From Uliginosibacterium paludis (GTDB lineage Bacteria > Pseudomonadota > Gammaproteobacteria > Burkholderiales > Rhodocyclaceae): a DNA stretch of 64,000 nucleotides. Below, piece after piece: positions 55,271 through 64,000 of the stretch. How positions within the stretch are numbered: the stretch's first letter is position 1; each line of letters opens with the position of its first letter. The position numbers were made by a program, and so were the translations under genes. Under the pieces are notes generated by a model. It saw nothing but the letters and a program-made list of their open reading frames with translations, did no database searches and was not told where the DNA came from. The stretch spans positions 1-64,000 of the forward strand of contig NZ_JBDIVF010000002.1 in NCBI RefSeq assembly GCF_039631355.1, given 5' to 3'.

Positions 55271-56044
55271 TCAGTCGGGTGAAAGCATCGAGGTGGCCGT
55301 CATCGCCTCCAGACGCTCCAGAAAGCTCAGCACCTGGTGCTGGCCGCTCAGGCTGAAGCGCGCGCGCGATCCCGGTTTCTCGTCGACGCGGATCGTCAGC
55401 CAGTGCGCCGGCGCGTGCTCGAACACCACGTCGTCGGTCAGATCATCGCCCGCGAAGATGACACTGCCGCAAGCGGAGATGCGCAGCAGCGTGCTGACCG
55501 CCCGGAATTTGTCAGGCGCATCAGCCGGCAGCAGATTGATCACGCACTTGCCGCCGATCACGCGCGGCGCCGGCTGCAGCGCGCGGATCGCCGCGTGGAT
55601 GGCGTCGCGGGCGGCCTCGCGATCCGGGGCGTGGCGATAGTGGAAAGACATGGAATGCCCCTTGTCCTCGATCATCACGCCCGCCTGCTCCAGCTGCGCG
55701 CGGAAGTCACCCATGATGCGGGCCCGCCACAGGTCCAGCTCGGGCGGCAGGTCCCGCAGGTCCGTGCCGGGCAGGCCTTCCGCACCGTGATTGCCGACCA
55801 CGAACTGCGGATTGAAGCCCAGCCGGCCGACCACATCGGCCACCGCGCGCCCGGTCACGATGGCTACCGGCAGCTGGCGTACCAGCCGGCTCAGCACCTC
55901 GGCGGTCCGGGCCGACGCCCGTGCGGCAGACGGATCGCCCACGATGGGCGCCAGGGTGCCGTCAAAATCCAGCGCGAGCAGCGGACGCAGGCTCAGGGCC
56001 TCATGCATCGCGGCCTCGCCCGCAGGAGAAAACAGGGTTTGCAT
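55271..56044 (-). CDS. otsB: Trehalose-6-phosphate phosphatase
   Basis: A 257-residue HAD-superfamily phosphatase. The nucleophile motif is LDFDGTLAPI (D26, D28), and FAGDDLTDDVVFEHAP supplies the Mg2+-binding acidic residues. It removes phosphate from trehalose-6-phosphate or a closely related sugar phosphate made by the neighbouring GT20 enzyme. Its ATG overlaps the otsA stop by one base (TGATG), so the two are translationally coupled. A downstream start at residue 13 is also possible. Confidence 0.95.
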   Translation of the reverse strand: MQTLFSPAGEAAMHEALSLRPLLALDFDGTLAPIVGDPSAARASARTAEVLSRLVRQLPVAIVTGRAVADVVGRLGFNPQFVVGNHGAEGLPGTDLRDLPPELDLWRARIMGDFRAQLEQAGVMIEDKGHSMSFHYRHAPDREAARDAIHAAIRALQPAPRVIGGKCVINLLPADAPDKFRAVSTLLRISACGSVIFAGDDLTDDVVFEHAPAHWLTIRVDEKPGSRARFSLSGQHQVLSFLERLEAMTATSMLSPD

Positions 56045-58278
56045 CAGCGCATCTCCCCGCTGGAAACGATGCGGGCGCTGATGCGCTCGGTACGTCGCAT
56101 GCGGGCTGCATCGAGCAGCATGTTCGCTGCCCAGCGATAAATGTTGTCTTCACTGACGATGGCACGCAGGCTGCGCATGCGCGCCGCCTGTTCCTCGCGT
56201 GACATCGTGAGTGCCTTGTAGATCGCGTCAGCAGTCACTTCCACGTCGTAGGGATTGACGATCAATGCGGCCTCGAGTTCCCGCGCCGCACCGGTAAATT
56301 CGGAAAGCACCAGTGCACCGCGCAGATCGTCGCGCGCCGCAACGAACTCCTTGGCCACCAGATTCATGCCGTCATGCAGGCTGGTCACCACGCAGGCGTC
56401 GGCCCCGCGGTAGTGGGAATTCACCTCTTCCGCGTTCTGGTTTTCGGCAATCAGCTGGATCGGTTGCCAGCCATCGCGGCCATGACGCTTGTTGATGCGC
56501 TCGGCCAGCGCCACCGCCTGATGCACGAAGAGCTGATACTCGTCGAGCGCCGAACGCGTTGGTGCGGCGAACTGCGCAAAGGTGAAGCGGCCGCGCAGCT
56601 CCGGGTATTTCGAGATCAGCCGGTCGACCGCGTTGAAGCGCTCGATAATGCCCTTGGTATAGTCGAAACGATCGACCCCGACGGCCACCAGATGATCCTC
56701 GGGTACGCCAAGACGCTTGCGCAGCGCGCTTCGACAGGTGTCGATGGCGGGCCACGAGGCGGCTTCCTCGGCATCCGGCCAGTGGATCGAGATCGGATAG
56801 TTCTTCACCTGCGTGAGCTCGCCATCGAACGTGATGGTGGATTCCTCGAGCCGGATGCGCGCCTCCATGAAGCGGTCCACCGACTCCAGGAAGTTGCGGC
56901 AGTGAAAGCGGGTGTGAAAGCCGAGAATGGAGCTGCCGAGCATGCCGCGCAGGATTTCCTGATGCCAGGGGCAGACGCCGAAAGATTCGGGGTTGGGCCA
57001 TGGGATGTGCCAGAAGGTAATGATGGTGGCATTGGGCAGCTTTTCGCGCAGCATCGCAGGCAGCAGTGCGAAGTGGTAATCCTGGATCAGCACCACCGGA
57101 TCTTCGGTGCGTGCCTCGGCCACCACCGCATCGGCAAAGCGCTGATTGACCTTGCGGTAGAACTCCCAGTCCGAGAGGCGGAAAACCGGCCGGGTGTGGG
57201 CCAGATGGCACAGCGGCCACATGCCTTCATTGGCAAAACCGTAGTAGTAGCCCTGCTCCTCATCCTCGCTGAGCCAGATCCGGCGCAGGGTGTAGCTGGG
57301 GTCATCGGGCGGCACCTGCACATGATCGTGGCGGTCAACCGTCTCGCGGTCCGCATCCCCGCTGCCATGGGCGATCCAGGTGCCCGAGCAGGCGCGCATC
57401 ACCGGCTCGATCGCGGTGACCAGACCGCTGGCCGGCCGGCTGACCACTACCTTGTCATCCTTGTGCGTGTGGATGTAGGGCTCACGGTTGGAGACCACGA
57501 TCACCTGCTCGCCGCGCAGCTCGGTGTTGAGCAGATTGCGCAGGCGCTCGGCACTCCAGGCCTCGGCATGCAGCCGGATGCGCCGTTCCTCGTCCATTTC
57601 GCGCAGCATGGCACGCAACTCGTTGGCCACCCCCTGCATCTCGGGCGGCGGCTGAAAGGGTTTGAGCAGACTCTCGCCGCGCAGCAGCGCACGCGTGCCG
57701 GCCACCCAGCCGCGCCAGCTGATGTGGGCCACCAGCACGGTCACCAATGCGATCGCCAGCCCCAGACCGACGAAGAACATGATGAGGTAATCGCGCGAAT
57801 CGGCCGTGCGCCGATGCACGTACGAGAGGTCGTGGAGCACGACGAGGCGGTCGTCGCTGAAGGCGCCGATGTTGAAAGGCGCGACGGCCACATGGATCTC
57901 GCCCTGGCGCAAGGGCAGCACCCTGGACTGCGTAGGCGCCGGATTGCCCACCAGGCTGCACTCGACGCCCTCGGGGAAGCTCGGCGTGCGCAGCAGCATG
58001 GCGTTCTGGCTGTCACACAGCGCGATGCCGAGCAGGCGTTCGTCACGGTTGGCCCGGTTGAATTCCGCCTGCATGGTTTCGAGCGTGAGCTCGCCGGGCA
58101 GGATGGAAAGGTTGCCGCGCAACGTGTCGGCCACGAAGGTGGCACGGATGTCGAGATCCCGAAGGAACCAACGCAAGGTCAGCCTGTCCATCAGCGGGAC
58201 GGTGATATACGCTGCAGCAACAAGCAGCAGGGCGAGCGGCAGAAGAAACCGCAGCTGGAGCCTCAATGATTTCATCAC
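56044..58278 (-). CDS. otsA: Membrane-anchored GT20 trehalose-6-phosphate synthase with a HAMP-like sensor region
   Basis: A 744-residue protein. TM1 (about 11-32) and TM2 (about 166-188) enclose a ~130-residue periplasmic domain. A HAMP-like and coiled-coil linker (about 190-255) is followed by a GT20 glycosyltransferase domain (about 258-735): VIVVSNREPYIH, FWHIPWPNPE, VAVGVDRFDYTKGI and HDGMNLVAKEFVA. It should transfer glucose to glucose-6-phosphate; the close GT20 relatives that make glucosylglycerol-phosphate cannot be excluded. E. coli OtsA is soluble and lacks the first 255 residues. It overlaps otsB and diverges from a GH15 gene. Confidence 0.92.
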   Translation of the reverse strand: MMKSLRLQLRFLLPLALLLVAAAYITVPLMDRLTLRWFLRDLDIRATFVADTLRGNLSILPGELTLETMQAEFNRANRDERLLGIALCDSQNAMLLRTPSFPEGVECSLVGNPAPTQSRVLPLRQGEIHVAVAPFNIGAFSDDRLVVLHDLSYVHRRTADSRDYLIMFFVGLGLAIALVTVLVAHISWRGWVAGTRALLRGESLLKPFQPPPEMQGVANELRAMLREMDEERRIRLHAEAWSAERLRNLLNTELRGEQVIVVSNREPYIHTHKDDKVVVSRPASGLVTAIEPVMRACSGTWIAHGSGDADRETVDRHDHVQVPPDDPSYTLRRIWLSEDEEQGYYYGFANEGMWPLCHLAHTRPVFRLSDWEFYRKVNQRFADAVVAEARTEDPVVLIQDYHFALLPAMLREKLPNATIITFWHIPWPNPESFGVCPWHQEILRGMLGSSILGFHTRFHCRNFLESVDRFMEARIRLEESTITFDGELTQVKNYPISIHWPDAEEAASWPAIDTCRSALRKRLGVPEDHLVAVGVDRFDYTKGIIERFNAVDRLISKYPELRGRFTFAQFAAPTRSALDEYQLFVHQAVALAERINKRHGRDGWQPIQLIAENQNAEEVNSHYRGADACVVTSLHDGMNLVAKEFVAARDDLRGALVLSEFTGAARELEAALIVNPYDVEVTADAIYKALTMSREEQAARMRSLRAIVSEDNIYRWAANMLLDAARMRRTERISARIVSSGEMR

Positions 58279-58400
58279 GACCGGATTCCTCGTGTGGCGC
58301 GGGAAGCATGCCCCGACGTCACGACAGGATATCCCCTGCTTCCCTCATCCGGAACCTTGACAAGGCGGAATGAGGCGCTCTCTGACAGGAGACTGCAACA

Positions 58401-60191
58401 ATGTCCGACACATCCCTGGAAAACGGTCTCATCGGCAACAGCGCCATCGGCGCGCTGGTCGACGCACGCGGCCGGATCGTCTGGGCCTGCCTGCCGCGCT
58501 TCGATTCGGATCCCGTTTTCTGCCGCCTGCTGAACCCGGCAGACGACGAGGAGGGCGGCGCCTTCAGCATCAACCTGGCGGACTTCGCACACGCCGAGCA
58601 GGAATACATCCGTCATACCGCGGTGCTTCGCACACGCCTGCATGATTCGCATGGCGGCTGCATCGAGATTACCGATTTTGCCCCGCGCTTCAGGCTCCAC
58701 GGCCGCATCTTCCATCCCTCGATGCTGGTGCGGCGGGTCGCGCTGGTTTCGGGCAATCCGCGCATCTCGGTGCAGATCGACCCGCGCTTCGAATACGGCG
58801 AGTTCAAGCCGGTCATCACCTCGGGCAGCCATCACATCCGCTATGTCGGCCCCTCGACGGTGCTGCGCCTGACCACCGATGCCTCGATCCATGCAGTGCT
58901 TGAATCGCGCTTCTTCCATCTGCACGACCCGCTCACCTTCATCCTCGGGCCTGATGAAACGGTGCAGGCCTCGGTGGCGTCCACGGGCCGGGAGTTTCTC
59001 GACCAGACGGTGGCTTACTGGCAGGACTGGGTACGCACGATCTTCATTCCGGTGGACTGGCAGCACGAGGTCATCCGCTCGGCCATCACGCTCAAGCTCA
59101 ATGCCTTCGACGACACCGGTGCCATCATCGCCGCGATGACCACCTCGATCCCGGAGCATCCGGACTCGGGCCGCAACTGGGATTACCGCTTCTGCTGGCT
59201 GCGCGACGCCTACTTCGTGGTGAATGCGCTGAACCGGCTCGGCGCCACCACCACCATGGAGCGCTATATCAGCTACATCCTCAACGTGGTGTCGGCCGCC
59301 GAAGGCGGCGTGCTGCAGCCGGTCTACGGCATCAGCGGCGAGGCACGACTGCTGGAGCGCTTCGCACCGGCCCTGGCGGGCTATCGCAACATGGGCCCGG
59401 TCCGCGTCGGCAATCTCGCCTACGAGCAGATCCAGCACGATGTCTATGGCTCGGCCGTGCTGGCCGCCACCCACATGTTCTTCGACTCGCGCCTGCAGCA
59501 CCCGGGCGACGCCAACCTTTTCCATCAGCTCGAGCCACTGGGCCACAAGGCCTTCACGCACTACAACCAGCCCGACGCCGGCATCTGGGAACTGCGGGGT
59601 TTCACGCGTGTTCACACGTATTCCAGCATCATGTGCTGGGCCGCCTGCGACCGCCTGGCCCGCATTGCGAAGCGTCTGGGGCTGGAAGAGCGGGCTTCGT
59701 TCTGGCGGGATTCCGCTGACCGCATCCATGCCGACATCTGCGCGCAGGCCTGGGATGAATCGCGCCAGGCCTTCACCGCCTCATGGGGGGGCGATTCGCT
59801 CGACGCAAGCCTGTTGCTGATGAACGAGTTCGGCTTTCTCGAAGCCGACGATCCGCGCTTTACCGCCACGGTGGAAGCGATCGAACGCGAGCTCAAGCGG
59901 GGCGACTTCATCTTCCGCTATGTGGAGCGGGATGACTTCGGTCATCCGGAGCACGCCTTCCTCGTCTGCACCTTCTGGTATGTCTATGCGCTGCATGCGC
60001 TGGGTCGCAAGGAGGAAGCACGCGCCTGCTTCGAGCGCCTGCTGGCCTGCACCAGCAAGCTGGGACTGCTCTCGGAAGACGTGAATCAGGCCACCGGGGA
60101 GCAGTGGGGCAACTTCGTCCAGACCTACAGCATGGTCGGCCTGGTCAATTGCGCGCTCAGGCTCTCTCGGCGCTGGGATCAGGCCTACTGA
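58401..60191 (+). CDS. Glycoside hydrolase family 15, trehalase/glucoamylase-like
   Basis: A 596-residue cytoplasmic protein with no signal peptide. The N-terminal beta-sandwich (about 10-240) begins NSAIGALVDARGRIVWACLP. The (alpha/alpha)6 catalytic barrel contains DSGRNWDYRFCWLRDAYF, DAGIWELRG with the likely catalytic Glu, and EDVNQATGEQWGNFVQTYS with the second. These are bacterial GH15 features. It may degrade trehalose or short glucans. AGGAG lies 9 bases before the ATG. The divergent otsBA pair supports a role in osmolyte turnover. Confidence 0.93.
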   Translation: MSDTSLENGLIGNSAIGALVDARGRIVWACLPRFDSDPVFCRLLNPADDEEGGAFSINLADFAHAEQEYIRHTAVLRTRLHDSHGGCIEITDFAPRFRLHGRIFHPSMLVRRVALVSGNPRISVQIDPRFEYGEFKPVITSGSHHIRYVGPSTVLRLTTDASIHAVLESRFFHLHDPLTFILGPDETVQASVASTGREFLDQTVAYWQDWVRTIFIPVDWQHEVIRSAITLKLNAFDDTGAIIAAMTTSIPEHPDSGRNWDYRFCWLRDAYFVVNALNRLGATTTMERYISYILNVVSAAEGGVLQPVYGISGEARLLERFAPALAGYRNMGPVRVGNLAYEQIQHDVYGSAVLAATHMFFDSRLQHPGDANLFHQLEPLGHKAFTHYNQPDAGIWELRGFTRVHTYSSIMCWAACDRLARIAKRLGLEERASFWRDSADRIHADICAQAWDESRQAFTASWGGDSLDASLLLMNEFGFLEADDPRFTATVEAIERELKRGDFIFRYVERDDFGHPEHAFLVCTFWYVYALHALGRKEEARACFERLLACTSKLGLLSEDVNQATGEQWGNFVQTYSMVGLVNCALRLSRRWDQAY

Positions 60192-60288
60192 GTCGCGCTG
60201 CAATACCGAAGGCCAGCAATGCTTTTGTCATTTAAGGTCAAAGAACATGGCGGCGGATCCGGTCAGAGAATCGGGCCCGCCGTCACGC

Positions 60289-61710
60289 TTACTGCGAGCC
60301 GCCCTTGCCATCGAGCGCCTGCTTGAAGAATCGCTCAACACGAATGTCGCTGGCATAGACGACATTGAGCCGCAGCATCGGCGAGGCCTGCCCCTGCGGT
60401 CTGAACAGCGTACCGGGCGCGAGGATGATGCCGGCCTTCGCGGCGGCGGCGGCGATATCCATCGCGTCGTCGCAACCCGGCACCTGCGCCCAGACGAACA
60501 TGCCGCCCTCGGGCGAGATGAAAGGCCTCAGACCCACCCTGTCCATCATCCGCTGGGCGCGCGCACTGGCTTCGCCCAGCCGGGTCCGCACGCGATCAAG
60601 GTATTTGCGGTAGTGCCCCTCGGTCAGCATGCGATGCACGAGCTCCTCGGCCACCTCGGGCGTGGCCAGCGAGATCAGCACCTTCACATCGGTCAGCGCT
60701 TCGGCCAGATCGGGCCGCGCAGCCAGATAGCCGACGCGCAGGTTGCCGGAGAGGGTCTTGGAAAAGCTGCTGATGTAGATCACGCGATACAGGTGATCCA
60801 GCGCGGCCAGTCGCGTCGCGCTGCCGGGATGGAAATCCCCGTAGGTGTTGTCTTCGACCACATGGAAATCATGCCGCTCGGCGCACTGCAGGATGCGGTA
60901 GGCGTTGGCCGGCGAGAGGCAGGCACTGGTCGGGTTGTGCAGCACCGATTGGGTGAAATACACGCGCGGCTTGTGCTCGGCTGCGAGCCGCTCCAGCGCC
61001 TCGGTATCGGGGCCGTCGGTGGTCCAGGGCACGCCGATGAGGCGCGCACCATGCAGCCGCAGCAGGCCGTAGAGCGCGAAGTAGCCGGGGTCATCCACCA
61101 GCACCGCGTCGCCCCGGCGCACGAAATGGTGAATCACCATGTCGAGCGCCTGGGTGGCGCCCTGGGTGAGCACGATCTGCGAAGGCTTGGCGGCAATGCC
61201 CATTTCGCCGAGCTTGAAAGGCAGGTACTGGCGCAACGGCAGATAGCCCTGCGGCCGGCCGCCATAGTCGCTCAGCGAGGAGTTCTCGCGGCGCAGGATG
61301 GAGCGCATCTGGCGGCGCAGGCCTTCTTCGTCAAGCCAGCTCTGCGGCAGCCAGCCCGCGCTCGCCCGGATGCCCTCGACGCCGACATCCATCGCCTGAC
61401 GCATCAGCCAGGCGGCGTCGAAGACACCCGCCTCGGTCTGCGGCGCGGCAGGCTCCGACTGCGGCTGGCTGCGGTTGGCCACATAGAAGCCCGAGCCGCG
61501 GCGCGACTGTACATAACCCTGCGCCACCAGTCGGTCATAGGCCTCAACCACGGTGAAACGGCTCACGCCATGGGTCTCGGCGAACTGACGGATGGCGGAC
61601 AGGCGCGCCCCCGGCCGCAGCACGCGATCCTCGATCTGGCCGCGAATCGCGCCCACGATCTGATCTACCAGCGGCACGCCGCTGCCCGTTGAAAGGCTCA
61701 CCTGCTGCAT
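60289..61710 (-). CDS. MocR/PdxR-type regulator (GntR HTH fused to an aminotransferase fold)
   Basis: A 473-residue fusion. The GntR winged helix occupies residues 10-80 (IRQFAETHGVSRFTVVEAYD, SRRGSGFYV). The aminotransferase-like domain spans about 105-470 and keeps the PLP-binding lysine in SSFSKTLSGNLRVGYL. Such proteins use PLP to sense amines or amino acids rather than as enzymes. It diverges from a small membrane protein gene across an inverted repeat, which is its likely operator. Confidence 0.94.
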   Translation of the reverse strand: MQQVSLSTGSGVPLVDQIVGAIRGQIEDRVLRPGARLSAIRQFAETHGVSRFTVVEAYDRLVAQGYVQSRRGSGFYVANRSQPQSEPAAPQTEAGVFDAAWLMRQAMDVGVEGIRASAGWLPQSWLDEEGLRRQMRSILRRENSSLSDYGGRPQGYLPLRQYLPFKLGEMGIAAKPSQIVLTQGATQALDMVIHHFVRRGDAVLVDDPGYFALYGLLRLHGARLIGVPWTTDGPDTEALERLAAEHKPRVYFTQSVLHNPTSACLSPANAYRILQCAERHDFHVVEDNTYGDFHPGSATRLAALDHLYRVIYISSFSKTLSGNLRVGYLAARPDLAEALTDVKVLISLATPEVAEELVHRMLTEGHYRKYLDRVRTRLGEASARAQRMMDRVGLRPFISPEGGMFVWAQVPGCDDAMDIAAAAAKAGIILAPGTLFRPQGQASPMLRLNVVYASDIRVERFFKQALDGKGGSQ

Positions 61711-61749
61711 GTGTTCGTTCTCCGCATCATGACCGTGCTGGTTGCGCGA

Positions 61750-61788
61750 CCGGTACAGTGCTTCGGATTGCCCGCCAATCTGTACCGG
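61750..61788. promoter_or_regulatory. Inverted repeat in the MocR divergent promoter region
   Basis: CCGGTACAG (61750-61758) and CTGTACCGG (61780-61788) are perfect 9-bp inverted arms with 21 bases between them. They lie between the MocR gene and the gene starting at 61848. The GGTACAG core resembles sites bound by several MocR regulators as I recall them. Confidence 0.75.
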
Positions 61789-61847
61789 TATTGATCAAAA
61801 AGTGTCAGGTATTGTCCTGTTCCAGACAGCATATCAGGAGCAGCGTC

Positions 61848-62330
61848 ATGTTGAACACGGTTTCCCTTCGCTCGTCATTCTTCAGCCTGGCACTCCGCCG
61901 CACGGTGCAGCTCATGCTCCTGCCCGCCTGCCTGGCTGCCGCAGCGCTGCTCGCCATGCTGGGCGAACAGTTCCGCGGTTTCGAGACCGCACCGGTGCAG
62001 GCCATCGACGCATCGCGCCAGGTGCTCTTCCTGGCCCAGGCGGACGGCGCAGTGCGCGCCCTGCACCTTCGCCACACCGTGGGTGAGCTCGGCATGCTGC
62101 GGGCCCCGGCGCGCCGGGAAGTGCGCGACCTTGCGCTCGACGCCAGTGGCCGCCACCTCTGGGTGCTGGGAGACGATGCGACCTATCACTACGACGCCTG
62201 GAGCCTGAAGCTCATCGAGCGCAAGGCGCTGAGCCTCCCCGGCAGCCAGCGCTTCGCCCGGGTCGATGCCCGCGATGCCGAACTGGCAGCACAGCCCCGG
62301 CCGCTGCTGGCCCGTCGCGATCCGGAATAA
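61848..62330 (+). CDS. Membrane-anchored hypothetical protein controlled with MocR
   Basis: A 160-residue protein with one N-terminal TM helix (about 21-42, QLMLLPACLAAAALLAML) and a largely beta-rich, probably periplasmic remainder (VQAIDASRQVLFLAQADGAV, RDLALDASGRHLWVLGDDA), similar in rhythm to beta-propeller or NHL-like repeats. AGGAG lies 6 bases before the ATG. The family is unknown. It is the only gene divergent from mocR and hence a likely target. Confidence 0.77.
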   Translation: MLNTVSLRSSFFSLALRRTVQLMLLPACLAAAALLAMLGEQFRGFETAPVQAIDASRQVLFLAQADGAVRALHLRHTVGELGMLRAPARREVRDLALDASGRHLWVLGDDATYHYDAWSLKLIERKALSLPGSQRFARVDARDAELAAQPRPLLARRDPE

Positions 62331-62350
62331 GCGGCAGGCGGCCATTGCAC

Positions 62351-62386
62351 GGCGGCGGGAGGGCACATGCCGGAGATCCCGCCGCC
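62351..62386 (+). terminator. Long hairpin between a small gene and the PBP gene
   Basis: GGCGGCGGGA (62351-62360) and TCCCGCCGCC (62377-62386) pair perfectly across a 16-base loop, 21 bp after the stop codon at 62330. No T-run follows, so its role as a terminator is uncertain. Confidence 0.45.
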
Positions 62387-62432
62387 AGGCCTCTGACGGC
62401 ATAATGGGCGGGCCTCCTTGACGAGCCCCGCC

Positions 62433-64000
62433 GTGATTCCGAACTTCTTCACCTATCTGCGCCGCATTGTTGCCGGCTGGCTGCCGCGGCTGCGCCATCC
62501 CACGCGGCGCGGCATCCTGATCGGGCTGATGATTCCGCCCGCCCTGCTGCTGCTCTGGGTGCTGTGCCTGCTGCCCTTCACGCCGGCCATCTCGGACATC
62601 CGCAAGGCGCGCGATGAAGCGCCGACGGTGGTGCTCTCGGCTGATGGCAAGCCGATGGCGGAATACAAATGGGGCAACCGGGACTGGGTCGCGCTGGCCG
62701 ATATTTCGCCTCGCGTGGTCGAAGCCCTGGTGGCCACCGAAGACCGCCGCTTCTACACGCACCACGGCATCGATTTCCGGCGTCTGGCCGGTGCGGCGCT
62801 GGCTACTTTCCGCGGCAACACGCAGGGCGGATCCACCATCACCCAGCAGCTTGCCCGCAACCTGTATCCGGAAGAAATCGGACGCCGCCAGAACCTCTCG
62901 CGCAAGATCAAGGAAGCCATCACGGCGCTGAAGATCGAGGCGGTGTATTCGAAGCAGGAGATCCTCGAGACCTATCTCAACACGGTGCCCTTCCTCTACA
63001 ACGCGTATGGCATCGACATGGCTGCGCGGACCTATTTCGGCAAGCCGGCGCGCAAGCTCGACCTGCTCGAAAGCGCCACGCTGATCGGCATGCTCAAGGG
63101 CACGGCCTACTACAACCCGGTCCAGAATCCCGAGCGTGCGCGCGAGCGGCGCAATGTGGTGCTGGCCCAGATGGCAAAGACCGACCAGCTCTCCGCAGAG
63201 CGCTACGAAGCGCTTGCGCGCCGCCCGCTGCGGCTGGATTTCGAACGCCAGACGGCCGAAACCGGCGCCGCGCCGCACTTCGCGCAGCAGCTGCGCAAAT
63301 GGCTCATCGAGTGGGCCGACCGTCATGACTATGACATTTACACCGACGGCCTGGTGGTCCGCACGACGCTCGACTCTCGCCTGCAGGCCATGGCCACCCG
63401 CGCGGTGGAGCAGCAGGGACGCGCGCTGCAGGGCATTGCCAACGCCGCCTGGAGCGGACAGTGGCGTGCCGCCAATCCGCTGGTGCAGAGCCTGATCCGT
63501 GAAAGCGCGGAATACCGCGCCGCCCTGGACGCGGGTGACGCGCCCGAGACCGTGCTCAAGCGCCTCGGCGCTGACCGCGGCTTCATGCAGAAGCTGCGCG
63601 AGGAGAAAACGCGCATCCAGGCCGGCTTCCTCGCCATCGAGCCGGGCAATGGCGCGATCCGTGCCTGGGTCGGCAGCCGCGACTATGCCGGAGACGCCTT
63701 CGATCACGTTCAGCAGGCGCGCCGCCAGCCCGGCTCCACCTTCAAGCCCTTCGTCTATGGCGCCGCCTTCGAGCGCGGCGCGTCGCTCGACGACAGCTAT
63801 GTCGACAAGCCGGTCGAAATCCGGATTCCGGGCGGAGGCATCTGGCGCCCCGGAGATGCCGAAGCGCCCAGCTACGAGCCGATGAGTCTGCGCAACGGGC
63901 TGGCACTCTCGCGCAACCGGATCACCGCTCAGCTGATGCAGGATGTGGGGCCGGCCCGGGTCGCGCGGCTCGCGCGCGCCATGGGCGTGCGGCAGAGCCC
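62433..64000 (+). CDS. Penicillin-binding protein 1A-type transglycosylase/transpeptidase, partial
   Basis: The reading frame is open from the GTG at 62433 to the window end (522 codons), so the C-terminal part is missing. TM anchor about residues 33-52 (LIGLMIPPALLLLWVLCLLP). GT51 glycosyltransferase motifs EDRRFYTHHGID and GGSTITQQLARNL follow at about 107 and 130. The transpeptidase domain begins near 280, with the active-site SxxK in GSTFKPFVYGAA and SRN in LALSRNRITAQL. It makes peptidoglycan strands and crosslinks in the inner membrane. GTG is chosen because it gives a short cytoplasmic N-terminus before the anchor. Confidence 0.9.
   Translation, partial: MIPNFFTYLRRIVAGWLPRLRHPTRRGILIGLMIPPALLLLWVLCLLPFTPAISDIRKARDEAPTVVLSADGKPMAEYKWGNRDWVALADISPRVVEALVATEDRRFYTHHGIDFRRLAGAALATFRGNTQGGSTITQQLARNLYPEEIGRRQNLSRKIKEAITALKIEAVYSKQEILETYLNTVPFLYNAYGIDMAARTYFGKPARKLDLLESATLIGMLKGTAYYNPVQNPERARERRNVVLAQMAKTDQLSAERYEALARRPLRLDFERQTAETGAAPHFAQQLRKWLIEWADRHDYDIYTDGLVVRTTLDSRLQAMATRAVEQQGRALQGIANAAWSGQWRAANPLVQSLIRESAEYRAALDAGDAPETVLKRLGADRGFMQKLREEKTRIQAGFLAIEPGNGAIRAWVGSRDYAGDAFDHVQQARRQPGSTFKPFVYGAAFERGASLDDSYVDKPVEIRIPGGGIWRPGDAEAPSYEPMSLRNGLALSRNRITAQLMQDVGPARVARLARAMGVRQS

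Noticed and set aside
56374..58269. A 631-codon plus-strand open frame across otsA
   Set aside because: Antisense to a clear GT20 enzyme; no recognisable domain.

Overview
The window is a high-GC, densely coded bacterial chromosome segment. The gene set (hemE-priA neighbours, alpha-class SerC, c-di-GMP and MCP genes, three secreted proteins with Ser/Ala-rich linkers, a yybP-ykoY riboswitch on a UPF0016 gene, a HAMP-like OtsA) suggests a motile, free-living betaproteobacterium, probably Rhodocyclales. The genus cannot be fixed from the sequence; a Uliginosibacterium- or Niveibacterium-like polysaccharide degrader is a guess. No rRNA, tRNA, CRISPR array, intact insertion sequence or prophage was seen.

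Layout. 0-4 kb: a GAGTCGG tandem repeat, hemE, an AT-richer gap with three DnaA-box-like sites, and priA. 4-9 kb: secreted PL3 pectate lyase, serC, an unfamiliar Ser-linker lipoprotein and pyrF. 9-15 kb: a zinc-finger protein, an SDR gene divergent from a marR-MFS efflux pair with twin operators, a tandem VOC protein, a membrane protein and an EamA transporter. 15-18.7 kb: a manganese-riboswitch-controlled UPF0016 exporter, lgt and ilvD. 18.9-26.3 kb: an apparent operon of a GAF-PAS-GAF-GGDEF-EAL protein, two overlapping MCP genes and a small unknown. 26.3-27.5 kb: five and a bit tandem units of about 215 bp carrying inverted GTAG-type REP palindromes. 27.5-34.8 kb: FUSC fragment-like protein, aroP, cytochrome b561 with two YceI proteins, pirin and a second Ser-linker lipoprotein. 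35-38.4 kb: two tandem paralogous MCP genes. 38.5-42.1 kb: a compositionally distinct two-gene cassette (PLD nuclease-SF2 helicase-DUF3427 plus a 125-residue partner), the best candidate for a defence system. 42-51.4 kb: ABC exporter, lysine 6-transaminase-like enzyme, YeeE/YedE transporter, SEC-C protein, and thiC under a TPP riboswitch. 51.5-64 kb: Pro-rich lipoprotein, a fused alpha-carbonic anhydrase, FMN reductase, MscS channel, otsB-otsA with a divergent GH15 gene, a MocR regulator with its operator, and a PBP1A-type gene cut by the window end.

How they work together. Three themes recur: envelope and secretion (lgt supplies the lipid anchor for at least five predicted lipoproteins here; PL3 and the Ser-linker proteins act outside the cell), signalling for motility (four MCPs and one dual GGDEF-EAL protein), and osmotic or stress physiology (MscS next to a trehalose-type GT20/phosphatase/GH15 cluster). 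Function calls come from recognising motifs in translated sequence, without database searches.
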